From Anthoceros angustus (Eukaryota > Streptophyta > Anthocerotopsida > Anthocerotales > Anthocerotaceae): a stretch of 64,000 bases of DNA. Position 1 is the first letter of the stretch; every line of letters begins with the position of its first letter. The position numbers and the translations under genes were made by a program. The stretch spans positions 186,001 to 250,000 of the forward strand of contig VJWM01000019.1 of the NCBI GenBank assembly GCA_010909165.1. Reading direction: 5' to 3'. Below, in pieces: positions 20,100-32,285 of this stretch. The notes beneath the pieces were generated by a model, which saw nothing but the letters and a program-made list of their open reading frames with translations, ran no database searches and had not been told where the DNA came from.

Positions 20100-21430
20100 C
20101 CACTCAAGCGGAATGTGGCAAACTCGCAAGGAAGATGGGAAGGGGGATGACCTCTTGCACGCAATGGGGACGAAGAAAGGATGCCGAACCTCCTCCACCT
20201 TGCACCAATCGTCGGAGAGAGGTACGGTCCCCAAAACTCACGCATACATAGTCGAGGGAACGACGACCGTGTTGAATAACCATTGCTGAGTGGGGATGTC
20301 CTTGATGTGCATCCGAGAGCACTGTCTTCGAACCCCACATGCCGATGCCACACCCTTGAGAATGCGAGCGGAGGCAGAGAGCTTCCACTGAAGTGTCGGG
20401 CCATACAGAGTTCCACCCAGGTAGACATAAGATCGAACTACCTGGACAAGTTCACCATTATAGTAGAACTTGAGATTGTGTTGCACGATCCCTGTTGAAG
20501 AACATGACCTTAGTCTTCTTGAGATTGACCTCCAAATCTCTTGCTTCGCAGAAGCGCGACAATATGTCCAGTTGCTGTTGGAGGCCCTGAGGAGAGTGGG
20601 AGAGAAGGGCAATGTCATCCGTGACAAGAGAATAGCAATGTAGACCAAGGAAAGGATGCAACCAGGATCCCCATACTCCGCAATCCAAGACTCAGCTCAT
20701 CTATGTAGAGGCCAAATAGGTTAGGAGAAGATGGATCTCCGCCAGACTCCCATGTTGCAAAGCAAATCCAAAAGGTCAAAAGCAGCATAAGGAGTGCGGA
20801 TCTTGGCTTTCACCTTGTCATATAGAACCCCTATGGCATGAAGAAGATGAGGAGGCATACCCAGCCTATGGAAGCGGTCAAAGAGCTTCTCCCTGGAGAT
20901 AGAGTCAAATGCCCGCTTGAAGTCAACAAAACATACATAAACATGCCTGTTATCCTTCTGTCTGCTCTTGGCTTCCTGAATAATAGCAATGAGAGTGAAG
21001 AGATTATCCTGGGTATTGCGTCATGGACGAAATCCACCGCCCCTGCCTAACTCCAAAGATTCTCACCAAGTCGTAGTGAGAATTTCCAAGCAAGAGCTAA
21101 AGATCTTGGCAAAAATGGACTCAACCATGATATACCTATAGTTGGATGGGAGCTGGGGGTCACCTGTCTTGAAGATGGAATGGATGTCATTCCAACACCA
21201 CTCATCTGGAAATCCATGGACCAAAGCCTCGTTGAACAGCGCAGCCAAGGGGGGAGCAATCACCGTAGGACTTGCATACGAGAAAAGCTCTCCAGGAATG
21301 TCTTCAGGGTCGGGGGCTCTACCAGATCTAAGGTTATTGATGGTGGTAAGGATAAGGTCAGGAGTGAAAAGCTTGATCCCGGGATCCATGGTCCTAAGGG
21401 AGGGGTATAGATTCCCGAAAGAAGAGAGTT
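20100..21430 (-). pseudogene. LINE 1 reverse transcriptase, broken
   Basis: Early motifs are clear: Gly-Arg-Ala-Pro-Asp...Asp-Ile-Pro-Gly-Glu, then Ile-Phe-Lys-Thr-Gly-Asp-Pro, then Pro-Ser-Asn-Tyr-Arg-Tyr-Ile, then Lys-Ile-Phe (21.36-21.08 kb). Further on comes the region equivalent to LINE 2's catalytic YADD box; here it is degraded to a Thr-Asp-Asp (Leu-Val-Thr-Asp-Asp-Ile-Ala-Leu-Leu-Ser near 20.62 kb), so the Tyr-Ala-Asp-Asp motif is lost. Late motifs (Tyr-Val-Tyr-Leu-Gly-Gly-Thr-Leu-Tyr-Gly) are kept. Would copy LINE RNA at the target site; not active as given. Confidence 0.8.
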
Positions 21431-21798
21431 TGGACATATTCGATAAGCTCTGGAGACGCCTGCAGTTGGATAGTTTGATGGGAATGAAACTCCCTCCAAA
21501 AAGCAGCACCGCCAGGGGATTCCTTAAGGAGCTTGACAAGACGATCACGTTGGGAGGAAAAGAAAGCAGACTTTTTGACAGCAATGAGGGCTTTGTACGG
21601 CTTGACAATTTCCTTGTACAACTGGGAATGATGAGACTTGGATGGAACCTTGAGAGCTCGAAGGTAGTTGTGAGTATGGAAGCGATGGCACTCGCCATCA
21701 AACCAGTGGATGACGAGGAGCGTGTTGGAAGCTTGACGGGGTGACAAGGTTTAGGAGGGAAGATTTGATGTGCACAAGAAAGCACGGAAGTGAAAGCG

Positions 21799-23526
21799 TA
21801 AGCTTGTGAAGGGAAGAGACGGAGGAATAGCGCCAAGGATCTTTTCAAAAGAGAGGAGTATTGGGAAGCTAGACGATGGTCGAGGAAAAGCGGACTCTAG
21901 GAGACTTGTGGTATTGTAGAATGGCTTGCGACACTTATGAGATGTGCCAAGACAAGAAGGCATGGTCGACTCTAGAGGCTTGAAGTTAGAAACATAAAAC
22001 CGATGCAATCAAGAAACGAAAGAAGCCTCCTAGAACGTAATCAAGAACAGGAAGTTGACCAAGGCGCAAAGTGGGTGATCCTCTCGCCTGTGCCATTGAG
22101 AGAGGCCCGTTGTATATAAATAATCCATGCGACTCCACGAGGTTGAGAAGTGCCCTGCCGAAAAGATTAACCTGGTGCGGATCATCAGACCTTCTCTGCA
22201 AGCCCAGGTCTGCAACGTCAAGCGGAATAGTTGATGTCGATCATCTGGTGCGTAGATAGGAGATTGTTCCGAGGAGGTCCAAGCATTGAAGTCTCCAACC
22301 AAGAGGATATCTCCTTGGGGCATGAAAAACATGAGATCTTCAGAGAGGTCTTGAAACGTAAAGAGAGGTTGGCCTCTAGCATGCGGAGAACCCTGAGGTG
22401 GAAAGTAACAGCATGCTATGAACAAATGACTTAGATGGAAGGATGGTTGCGTAAACCTTGATCCATAAGACCTCAAGGAGTCCTCCTAGCGATGTGATGA
22501 AATCAGAGAGAAGATCGGAAAAACAAGCGACGCCACTGCAGCCTTGGGCGTCTTGAAGAGACATAATTCACGAAAAGAGAAAAGAATGGAAGTTGGAAAG
22601 GTGGGAGGTGTCTAGCCGTGTTCGTGAGTTTCCGTAAGGAAGATCAAGTCGTGTTCCGCTAAAAGTCGGAGCAATCCGCTGTTGTGCCCATAAGATCCAT
22701 TACAATTCCAGAAGCCATCAGAACCAAAGCGGGCATCGCCTAACTTCTCCACTTCCGGCTAAATTGTTTTTGCGGAATGTCTGCGACAGTTTTGAAATGG
22801 ACATCGCCTGACATAGCTGCACTTCTCCTTGGGGCAATTTCTTGAGCTCCAAACATTTAACTTCCATGGAAGTGGAAGCTTGCATAATATCTTGTTTGAA
22901 GGTCGCCACGCCCTCGTTGAGCGGACAATGTGCGTAAAACTCCTCGAACATGTTGTGGAATGGGTTTTGCATCCGAAGGCGCAAAGAGGCCACATTTACC
23001 CTCTATGTCGTTATAGTCCTAGGATTCGATCCCAAGGGAATGGTGTTGTGTCAAGGTGTGCTAAATCTATGGATTCTAGACCTACCCGTCGCTCACTACC
23101 CCACCTTCTCCAGCTACCGCCCAAACCCACCGTGGTAGACTCGGCCACCGATGGCAGTTCGTATGGCGGGTCCCACCACAGCGCCCGCCTTCGCGAGTCT
23201 ATTCGTCACCGGCTTCTCTACGGACCTAGGGGCTATGGGCATACGGATACCTATATCGCCTCACACTTAAAATTTGCGATTCCACCACGCTTCCACTCCT
23301 CTCGTTTCGATTTTCCCTCACACACTCTCACAATCCCTCGGTAGCACTCATCTACCCCAGAACCTTTCCCCCCTTCAATGAACTCTCCCTCGTCTCACGG
23401 GCCACACGGACCCCCCTCCTTGGGCCACAGACCCCTCCTTGGGCCACAGACCCCTCTCTCATGGAATGAACACACAGTGGCGGTTGGAAAGAGGATCGGG
23501 AAGAAAACCCGGTCGGTGCTTGGGCG
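21799..23526. repeat. LINE 1 endonuclease-region tandem duplication, unit 1
   Basis: About 1.73 kb, repeated directly at 23529-25241. The units include the start of the RT linker, the endonuclease, and sequence upstream of it. They differ by many 1-3 base indels and few substitutions. The second endonuclease is the better preserved of the two. Confidence 0.85.
21990..22600 (-). pseudogene. LINE 1 apurinic endonuclease, copy 1
   Basis: The minus strand encodes Cys-Cys-Tyr-Phe-Pro-Pro-Gln-Gly and Asp-Ile-Leu-Leu-Val-Gly-Asp-Phe-Asn-Ala-Trp (Gly-Asp-Phe-Asn is the catalytic block of AP-endonuclease LINE domains). Frameshifted. Confidence 0.75.
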
Positions 23527-23528
23527 AA

Positions 23529-25241
23529 GGGAAGAGACGGAGGAATAGCGGCCAAGGATCTTTTCAAAAGAGAGGAGTATTGGGAAGCTAGGCGATGGTC
23601 GAAAAGCGGACTCTAGGAGACTTGTGGTATTGTAGAATGGCTTGCGACATGACACGAGATGTGCCAAGACAAGAAGGCATGGTCGACTCTAGAGGCTTGA
23701 AGTTAGAAACATAAAACCGATGCAAGAAAGAAGAAGCTCGCCCTAGAACGTAATCAAGAATAGGAAGTTGACCAAGGCGCAAAGTGGGTGATCCTCTCGC
23801 CTGTGCCATTGAGAGAGGCCGTTGTATATAAATAATCCATGCGACTCCACGAGGTTGAGAAGTGCCCCGCGAAAAGATTAACAGTGCGGATCATCGACCT
23901 TCTCGCAAGCCAGTGCCGCAACATCGGAATAGTTGATGTCGATCATCCGTGCGTAGATAGGAGATTGTTCCGAGGAGGTCCAAGCATTGAAGTCTCCAAC
24001 CAAGAGGATATCTCCTTGGGGCATGAAAACATGAGATCTTGAGAGGTCTTGAAACGTAAAGAGAGGTTGGCCTCTAGCATGCGGAGAACCCTGAGGTGGA
24101 AAGTAACAGCATGCTATGAACAAATGACGGTTAGATGGAAGGATGGTTGCAGAAACCTTGATCCATAAAACTCTCGCGAAGGAGTCCTCCCTAACGACAG
24201 TGATGAAATCAGAGAGAGAAGATCGGAAAAAACAAGCGACGCCACCTGCAGCCTTGGGCGTCTTTGAAGAGACGTAATTCCTGAAAAGAGAAAAAGAAAG
24301 GAAGTTGGGAAAGGTAGGGAGGTGTCTAGCCTGGTGTTCGTGAGTTTCCGTAAGGAAGACCAAGTCGTGGCCCGCTAAAAGTGGAGCAATCCACTGGTTG
24401 TGCCCATAAAGATCCATTACAATTCCGAGCCATCAGAACCAAAGCTGGCACGCCTAACTCCACTTTGACGCACAAATTGTTTTGTCACAAACTCTCCGCG
24501 ACTTGAGTTTTGAAATGGACATACTGCCGACATTCTGCACTTCTGACTAATTTCTTGAGCTCCAAACATTTAACTTCCATGGAAGTGGAAGCTTGCTGCA
24601 TAATATCTTGTTTGAAGGCTGCCACGTCCTCGTTGAGCAGACAATGTGCAGAAAACTCCTGCCTGAACATGTTGTGGAATGGGTTTTTGCATCCGAAGAC
24701 GCAAAGAGGCCACATTTACCCTCTATGTCGTTTTAGTCCTAGGATTCGATCCCAAGGGAATGGTGTTGTGTCAAGGTGTTCTGAATCTATGGATTCTAGA
24801 CCTACCCCGTCGCTCACTACCCCACCTTCTCCAGCTACTGCCCAAACCCACCACCGTGGTAGACTCGCCAAGCGCTTGCTCGCCACCGGGCGGGTCCCAC
24901 CACGCCACCGCGGGAGTCTATTCCACCGCCTCCGACACTGACCTAGGGGCTATGGACACCTATATCGCCTCACTTTACTTACAGGAATTTCTGCGATTCC
25001 ACCACACGCCCACTCCACGATTTCGATTTTCCCTCACACTCTCACAATCCCTCCACAAGACTCATCTACTTCTCGGAACCTCCCTTCCTAATGAACTCTC
25101 CCTCGTCTCACGGGCCACAGACCCCTCCTTGGGCCACACAGACCCCTCCTTGGGCCACGGACCCCTCTCTCATGGAATGAACACACACAGTGGCGGTTGG
25201 AAAGAGGATCGGGAAGAAAACCCGGTCGGTGCTTGGGCGAT
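23529..25241. repeat. LINE 1 endonuclease-region tandem duplication, unit 2
   Basis: Direct repeat of 21799-23526. The units join after gcttgggcga. The far end (25226-25241) matches the end of unit 1. Confidence 0.85.
23830..24417 (-). pseudogene. LINE 1 apurinic endonuclease, copy 2
   Basis: A 179-codon open stretch (24417-23878) with Asp-Leu-Val-Phe-Leu-Thr-Glu-Thr-His (metal-binding Glu), Gly-Gly-Val-Ala-Cys-Phe-Phe, and Val-Gly-Asp-Phe-Asn-Ala-Trp-Thr. These are the characteristic blocks of the exonuclease/endonuclease/phosphatase fold that nicks target DNA for LINE insertion. The C-terminal third of the domain is frameshifted. Confidence 0.8.
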
Positions 25242-25591
25242 TCGCCCAGCCTCCACCGCCTCCGCAATTCCTACCTCTTTTTTTGGCTACCTTCCGTTAC
25301 CCAGTGGAGCTTGGCCACTCCGCTCTCGACCATCCGAGATCTTCCGGCCTTCTTGTGACGAAGGCGGTCGCGAACCGTTTGATCTTGACGGGCGTCTCCA
25401 ATCAACCCCGAAGGTTCGATCGGAAGTTCACACGAAATCGTCTGCCTTTGAGAGACACCCAAAGGGTCTCTTATACATCCGTGTGGTCCAACACGACTCA
25501 CTTCTCTTTAGTGTCTAAAATTGTAGCTCCTACCACGGCGCCTTACCAATCTAAGCAACATGACTCTGGTGATGGAACTCCCTATCCCTCA

Positions 25592-27841
25592 AAAAGGAAA
25601 CCCGGTCCTAGGCTATCGCGACTCCCTAAAATCAGCTGCCGCCTCGCGATTCTTTGCCTCGCCCTCGGCCCATGGGGACCCCTCTCGCTCTTGACCTCGC
25701 CTCGATCCGGCGATTTTCCCCACAACCTCCACCTCACTCTCCTTTTGATTTTCCCTCGCGCCTTCCAGCGGACGTTGCGCCTTTGTGACCTCTATGTCCA
25801 TTGTCCGCTCCTCCTCATTTGGACAACCATACCGTGCTCCTCCCTCCATGCTCGCTGCGCCTCGCTCATCTCTTCCGGCACCACTTGCGGAGGATAGGCG
25901 CCCGCTCCTACTCGAAGGAACCATCGTAAACGCGGGTCAAGATGTCTGACCGGTGGTTTACGCCCCTCTGTCCCAACAACCACATACACGTTTAGGTGAG
26001 CACGCTCACCATGCGTGGGCTGTGACATGAGCATCCTCATCCGGGGCCGTACTGTCGCCCTTCGTCTGAGGTCCTTACCCTCTCCTCCCGTGGACAATCT
26101 GGCCGGCGTTGATTCTCGGAGATCATCCCTCCATCTGCGACACTCACGTCGGTGACTTCCCCACCTCGGTTCCCGTTCCACGGCGGTGGCTGGTTTAGCC
26201 ACCGTGGTGGTTCCACGGTGGTTGCTTGGCTCTGCGGTGGGCATTGCTCGGCCTTCTTGGTTTGGCCACCTCTCTCTTGACTCGGCCTAACCGTCTCTTT
26301 CCGCTTGTACCTCTCTTGACTTCTTGAATTTCTCCAAAGGCGCCATCGCTTCCACCGCCTCCCGACTCGAGACCTCATCTTGAAGCTCTTCAATTGTAGC
26401 ATCGCCCCTTGACTGATTTACTAAGGCCTCTGAGTGGACATGTCCTTAACTGCCTCGTGCCTTGCATAAGGCCGCACTCCGTCTGCGCTCCTCGGCCGCC
26501 TTGCTCTCGCCTTCGGGCTTCCAACTTCTCCTTGAGCAACTTCTCCTTGCACACTCACGTGAGAGCCATGGGCTTGATCGAGGAGATCACTGCGTCATGC
26601 CATGGCGAAGTCAAACCACCAAATCCCCAAATTGTCCCTTTGCCCATCCGCCTCCACAACAATTCTCAGACGCGAGCGGTGTCTCCTATCCCCACCTCGA
26701 AAAGGAAACCCGGTCCTAGGCTATCGCGACTCCCTAAAATCAGCTGCCGCCTCGCGATTCTTTGCCTCGCCCTCGGCCCATGGGGACCCCTCTCGCTCTT
26801 GACCTCGCCTCGATCCGGCGATTTTCCCCACAACCTCCACCTCACTCTCCTTTGAATTTCCTCGCGCCTTCCAGCGGACGTTGCGCGCTGTGACCTCTAT
26901 GTCCATTGTCCGCTCCTCCTCATTTGGACAACCATACCGTGTGCTCCTCCCTCCATGCTCGCTGCGCCTCGCTCATCTCTTCCGGCACCACTTGCGGAGG
27001 ATAGGCGCCCGCTCCTACTCGAAGGAACCAGCAGTAGCGCTGTGGCGTCAAGATGTCTGACCGGTGGTTTACGCCCCTCTGTCCCAACAACCACATACGT
27101 TTAGGTGAGCACGCTCACCATGCGGCGAAGCGAGGACATGAGCATCCTCATCCGGACGCAGAGCACAATACGCCTTCCGACAGAGGTCCTTACCCTCTCC
27201 TCCGTGGACAATCACAGGCGGTGCTGATTCTCGGAGATCATCCCTCCATCTGCGACACTCACGTCGGTGACTTCCCCACCTCGGTTCCCGTTCCACGGCG
27301 GTGGCTGGTTTAGCCACCGTGGTGGTTCCACGGTGGTTGCTTGGCTCTGCGGTGGGCATTGCTCGGCCTTTCTTGGTTTGGCCACCTCTCTCTTGACTCG
27401 GCCCTAAGCGTCTCTTTCCGCTTGTACCTCTCATGACTTCTTGAATTTCTCCAAAGGCGCCATCGCTTCCACCGCCTCCCGACTCGCGAGACCTCATCCC
27501 AAGCTCTTCAATTGTAGCATCGCCCCTTGACTGATTTACTAAGGCCTCCGCCGAGTGGACATGTCCCTTAATTGCGGGCGCACTCCGTGCCTTGCATAAG
27601 GCCGCACTCCGTCTGCGCTCCTCGGCCGCCTTGCTCTCGCCTTCGGGCTTCCAACTTCTCCTTGAGCAACTTCTCCTGTTGGCCTTGCACACTCACCAAG
27701 TGAGAGCCATGGGCTTGATCGAGGAGATCACTGCGTCATGCCATGGCGAAGTCAAACCAAATCCCCAAATTGGGCTGTCCCTTTGCCCATCCGCCTCCAC
27801 AACAATCGTGACGCGAGCGGTGTCTCCTATCCCCACCTCGT
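25592..27841. repeat. Tandem pair of ~1.1 kb in LINE 1 ORF1
   Basis: Units 25592-26699 and 26700-27841 both begin with aaaaggaaacccggtcc and end near ctatccccacctcg. High identity with scattered short indels. Confidence 0.85.
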
Positions 27842-29532
27842 AGGACGGTTCGGTGAAATGTCGCCAAAAATGTCCGGAGCTCGTTGCGGTCTCGGCTGAA
27901 GTTAACCCCTCCTCTCCTAGGGGTTGATGCCTTGCCTCTTCCCGCTTCATTCTCCCCTAGCGGCGTGATTCATCCTCGCACTGGAGGGAGCAACTTGCCA
28001 TTTCCCTTTATTTTCTCCTCCTTACCTTTCCGCTGCCTTCGACTGGTGACCACAGGTGTGGCGTGGGTTCCTCCTCCTCCGCGCCCCTCCCTTTTCGCCG
28101 ACCCTGCTCGACTGCCGCCGCCTTCGCTTACCCTTGGAAACTTCCCCACCCTCTTAGAACCTTCGAGGCGCTCAACCCACTGGAATCCTTGCGAATCCTC
28201 CTTCAATTCCTCCTCTTCTACCTTGAGTTCCTGGCCGGCTTCCAACCATGTATGGACATGCCCAACTGCTAAACACCCAATGCGCAAATACATGAATTTA
28301 AAAGGCGAAATCAAGGAGGGCCGAGGGGAAGGAGAGAGTAAATTCGCCTTCTCCTCACAGGCTCTTTCAAAAATCATCCTACCCCAATCAATTTGTGTAC
28401 CCTTGACCACCTCGTGAAGAAAAACCAAGAAGTGATCCGCCATATGATCCAGCTTCCGGTTCTGTAGGAAACACAAAATCCATTTGGCCAATCCTACTAG
28501 CTGCACAGACACGAGTTGGCGAGTCACCCAGCCATTGTTCACTCTCACTTCCCCTGTGCTCATGAGCGCACGCAGCCTTTCAAGGTCTTCACTGGGGTCA
28601 ATCACCAAGCTCCCATCTTGATGCTTCTCGCCCATACACGCCTCGAAGAGGCCAAATCCCCAAATTGGGCTGTCCCTTTGCCCATCCGCCTCCACAACAA
28701 TTCTCGTGTGCGGTGTCTCCTATCCCCACCTCGTAGGACGGTTCGGTGAAATGTCGCCAAAAATGTCCGGAGCTCGTTGCGGTCTCGGCTGAAGTTAACC
28801 CCTCCTCTCCTAGGGGTTGATGCCTTGCCTCTTCCCGCTTCATTCTCCCCTAGCGGCGTGATTCATCCCTGCACAGGAGGAGCAACTTGCCACCATTTCC
28901 CTTTTCTCCTCCTTTACCAGCGTTCTGCTGTCTTGACTGGTGACCACAGGTGTGGCGTGGGTTCCTCCTCTGCTGTTTCCTCCCTTTTTGACCCGTTCTG
29001 TGCGCCCTTCTTACCCTTGGAAACTTCCCCACCCTCTTAGAACCTTCGAGGCGCTCTACTTTGGAATCCTTGCGAATCCTCCTTCAATTCCTCCTCTTCT
29101 ACCTTGAGTTCCTGGCCGGCTTCCAACCATGCGGGCGGACCGACTTCAACTCAGTTAAACACCGGAATGCGCAAATACATGAATCGAGAAAAGGCGAAAT
29201 CAAGGAGGGCCGAGGGAAGGAAAGTCGCCTTCTCCTCACAGGCTCTTTCGAAAATCATCCTTCCCCAATCAATTTGTGTACCCTTGACCACCTCGTGAAG
29301 AAAAACCAAGAAGTGATCCGCCATATGATCCGACTTAGGTTACATAGGAAACACAAAATCCATTTGGCCAATCCACGGTGCTTGAACACGAGTTGGCGAG
29401 TCACCCGACCATTGTTCACTCTCACTTCCCGAGGCTTCATGGTAGCGGCTGCGGCTCTCAAGGTCTTCTTTTCAATCACCAAGCTCCCATCTTGATGCTT
29501 CGCCCCCTGCTTTGCTCGAAGAGGCCAAATCC
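27842..29532. repeat. Tandem pair of ~0.85 kb in LINE 1 ORF1
   Basis: Units about 27842-28655 and 28738-29532 share taggacggttcggtgaaatg at the start, the 'ccttgagttcctggccggc' block in the middle, and the cgaagaggccaaatcc end. The second unit is more diverged (several 5-15 base changes near 28880-29000 and 29140-29210). Confidence 0.8.
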
Positions 29533-29600
29533 AGATTCTGCGGCCTTTTCCTCGCGTCACCCTCTTGCGACTTGGTCCTTAATTGCGGGCGCACTCTTGC

Positions 29601-30320
29601 ACCAATGCGCTGTCAGAGCACCATTTCTTCTCCATGAACTTCAGCCTCCGCACCCGCCACCACTCATCCATGGTCCATGTTGGGCCCTGCGTGAGTGATT
29701 TCGGCGCGGCTCGGCGCCATCTCCTTCTCTCGTTGTTTCCCAAAACAAAACCTCGACTACCCCGCAGACTCGTCAAGAGAAAAATCGAGCCGCCCTCGCG
29801 CTCCTTCCACGCCTCCGCCCTCGCGCGCTCCTTCCACGCCTCCTCGCGCGCTCCTTCCACGCCTCCTCGCATGAGATGGATTTGGCTCAAGGCGTTTCTC
29901 CTCCGCCGCCGCCCGCCGCCCGCCGCCCTCCGGAAAGTCGCGACCTCGCGGTCTTTGGGTGTGCCCTTCTCCCGATTGCGCTCCGGTGGTAGTCCCGCTC
30001 CGCCACTAGGGTTGTAAATCGTCTCAGACGTCCTGCCGCCACCGTGGTGGAACTAGCCACCACCCTTGACTACTCAAGCGTGGCATATTGTGAGCATCCC
30101 TAGCATATATAGACACCTTTTATTCTAAAATTCCCAATACCCAAGGACTCTATTTCTACCCACCCCTCGGGTCAAACCTAAGGGTCGAAAAATTATTATT
30201 ATCTCCAAGGGCCAAGGACCATTCCGTATAAAAGACGACTCGGGCGATTCTCAAAGCACTTTGCTATTCTAACACATCCAAAACAAAAAAAATCGTTCAC
30301 CCTGACACTTGGGAGCGGGG
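29601..30320. other. Stretch between LINE 1 and the coiled-coil frame
   Basis: The first part is Arg/Pro/Ala-coding low-complexity DNA with four close repeats of cgctccttccacgcctcc (29797-29870). The second part (30060-30300) is AT-rich with 'attattattat'. No gene is seen. Confidence 0.4.
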
Positions 30321-30731
30321 TTAGTGCACATGTGGTCTTCCACACATGTCCAACTGCTGCTGGTGATGTTGGAAGACGTTTGTTTTTAATTGAGGAACCG
30401 CCGTCTTCGGAAGGTAAAAAGGCAATTGCTTATTGAGGGAAGCAATTTGGTGTTGATGCTGGACAATATCCGCACGTATGATTGGAATTTCTCGCTCCAA
30501 TTCCCTTCGAAGTGCAACAATCTCGAGTTGTTGGGCCTGAATCTTGTCTTCAAAATGTTGCTTGGAAATTCGGAACTCCGCTTTAAGTTCGTCTTGTCGA
30601 CACAGGAAGTCTGATCCCAACTTCTTGATATCAACTTGGAAGGATTTGAAAAGCCTCTCGATTTTATTTTTGCCCCTTGTTCCCTTGGAGGATGTAGGAG
30701 CCTGCGATTCTGTGAAGTCTGCGGAGTCCAA
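30321..30731 (-). pseudogene. Coiled-coil protein fragment, possibly gag-like
   Basis: About 137 codons on the minus strand with a clear heptad pattern of Leu/Ile/Val in the middle: Val-Asp-Ile-Lys-Lys-Leu...Asp-Glu-Leu-Lys...Ile-Val-Ala-Leu-Arg-Arg-Glu-Leu...Ile-Ala-Ser-Leu-Asn-Lys-Gln-Leu. The tail is His/Gln-rich. No start codon is present in this frame at the right place; an ATG at 30784 is in another frame. It may be the N-terminal gag part of an LTR element or a decayed host gene. No family is recognised. Confidence 0.4.
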
Positions 30732-30859
30732 GACGTTTCTCCTCCAACAGATGGTCCGAGTCCAAGCATGATATCCGAAGCCATAGGAAAGTAGGTGCTG
30801 CGCCTATGCGCTCAAAGGCGGGCCAGCTATGTATGCTATGGCCACTTTGGAGTAAGAGC

Positions 30860-32200
30860 GAAAGGTGGTAAGAGAACCAGAAGCCACCGGGCCCGAACCC
30901 GAAGCCGCCCGGTCTCCCGGCCTTTCGAGTCCTAGGCGTCCCGGCCTCCCCTGCCCGCTCAACCTCCCGGACTCAGCCGAAAGCCGCACCGCCCATGGCG
31001 CCCGGTAAACCTCAATCCGCACCGCCCGGCCTGGCTAAGCTCACGCCGCCACCACGCCTTCGGCCCTCACCGCCCGTTCGGCCTGAGATCGCACTAGCGT
31101 CGCGCCACCCGTGGCACAGATCGGACCGCTGGCGCGGGCTGAGCTCGGCCCGAGTCGGGCGCCCGGCTGAGCCGGGGCGAGGTCGGTCCGCCATGCTGGC
31201 AGGCGGATGCGAGGCGGCGGCCGTGTCGGCCTCCGGCCTCGGCGAATGCGGATCCGCCCGGCCGGCGGCCCGGCCGGCGTCGAGCCTCGCCCGCCGCTCC
31301 CGGCCTCGCTGCGCTCGCGCTCCCTCGGCCTCGGCGGGCCGCCTCGCCGCCCGCCGCCCTCCGTCGGCGTCGGCCTCGGCCCGCCCGCCACGGCTGAGGC
31401 CACCTCCCGCCCGGCCTCGGCCGGGCGGCGGCCGTGTCGGCCTCCGGCCTCCGGCTGAGCCGGGCGGCGGCCCGGCCTCCGGTCGTCGCCTTCGGAGGCC
31501 GTGGCGCCAGCGCCGCGGGGCGTCGGGCGCCGGCGTCGAGCCTCCGCCCTCGCCGCTGCGGGACTGGTCAAACCGCCCGGCCTCCGGCCTCGCCCGCCGC
31601 CCGCCGCCGGGCGGCGGCCTCCGGCTGGGCGCCCGGCCTCCGGGTCGCCGCGCCGGGCAATCGGCCTCCGGCTGGGCGGAGGCCGTCGTCCGGCCCCACG
31701 ATCGCCAGCATCGCGTCGCGTGCCGCTCGGGCTCGCGGCTGACCCGTGCCGACGACCGCCGGCTGAGCCTGCCTGGTAGGCGCCAGTGCTCCCTCGGCTG
31801 GGAGGCGTGGCGCCCGCGCCCGCGCCAGTGCTCCGTCAGCCGCGAATCCGCTGGGAATCCCCGAATCGCCCGCGTGGTCGGTCGGCTGAGCCCAGCCTGA
31901 CCCTAGCCAGCCGAGATCATGCGGTCTCGCTCGGCCTCGGCCCTAACGTGGCCGCGGAATCCGCCCGCGTGCTCGTAGCGACCTGGCCCCAATCCGCTGC
32001 GCTCATCCTCGCCGCTCCGGCTCGTCCCGCTCCCGCTCCGCTCCCGCTCCCGCTCCCGCTCCCGCTCCGCTCAAGGCCGCGGCCCGGCTTCAGCCGACTT
32101 CACCGCCGAGCCCGGCATCCACCTCGGGACCAGCGCGGCGCCACTCTCAGCGAGTCTACACCCCGCGCCAGCCAGCGCCAGGCGGATCCTCCTTCAGGCG
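30860..32200. repeat. GC-rich low-complexity island
   Basis: About 1.3 kb of very GC-rich DNA built from shuffled short words such as ggcctccggct, gagccgggcgg and cgcccgccgcc, with a (cccgct)n run near 32024-32072. All six frames stay open by composition (Arg/Pro/Ala/Gly), so the long frames here are not evidence of genes. It is sharply different from the flanking DNA. Confidence 0.7.
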
Positions 32201-32285
32201 CGCGCGGGAATAGCATCAGGCTTGAGCACATCGATCCAATCGCTTACGGCCCCTCAATTGAACATGCAGACCTTACTGGGCACAA

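Larger units (their letters stand above)
25200..29600 (-). pseudogene. LINE 1 ORF1-like region, several tandem units
   Basis: Minus-strand frames encode a Pro/Arg/Glu-rich protein. One conserved block reads Trp-Ile-Leu-Cys-Phe-Leu...His-Met-Ala-Asp-His-Phe-Leu-Val-Phe-Leu-His-Glu-Val-Val, followed by a segment rich in Glu and Lys. It lies where ORF1 (RNA-binding gag-like protein) is expected, 5' to the endonuclease. I recognise no named domain in it, and all copies are broken. Confidence 0.5.
19266..29900 (-). mobile_element. LINE 1: non-LTR retrotransposon with internal tandem duplications
   Basis: Read on the minus strand the order is ORF1-like region (29.6-25.2 kb), apurinic endonuclease (24.4 and again 22.5 kb), reverse transcriptase (21.4-20.1 kb), C-terminal Cys/His-type region (about 19.6-19.4 kb), and a 3' end in aaataaaattc with a (ttc)n tail at 19266. 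Frames are broken in many places. The size is inflated by three internal tandem duplications. The 5' limit is uncertain; ORF1-like sequence is last seen near 29.6 kb. Together with LINE 2 and copia A it forms the block that separates the left inverted arm from its continuation. Confidence 0.8.

Noticed and set aside
22030-24417. Two separate LINE insertions for the two endonuclease copies
   Set aside because: The copies are parts of a direct tandem repeat with the same borders. Only one 3' tail and one RT follow.
30995-31900. 301-codon plus-strand open frame
   Set aside because: Arg/Pro/Ala/Gly low complexity in a GC-rich island where every frame stays open. No domain, no codon bias, no start context.
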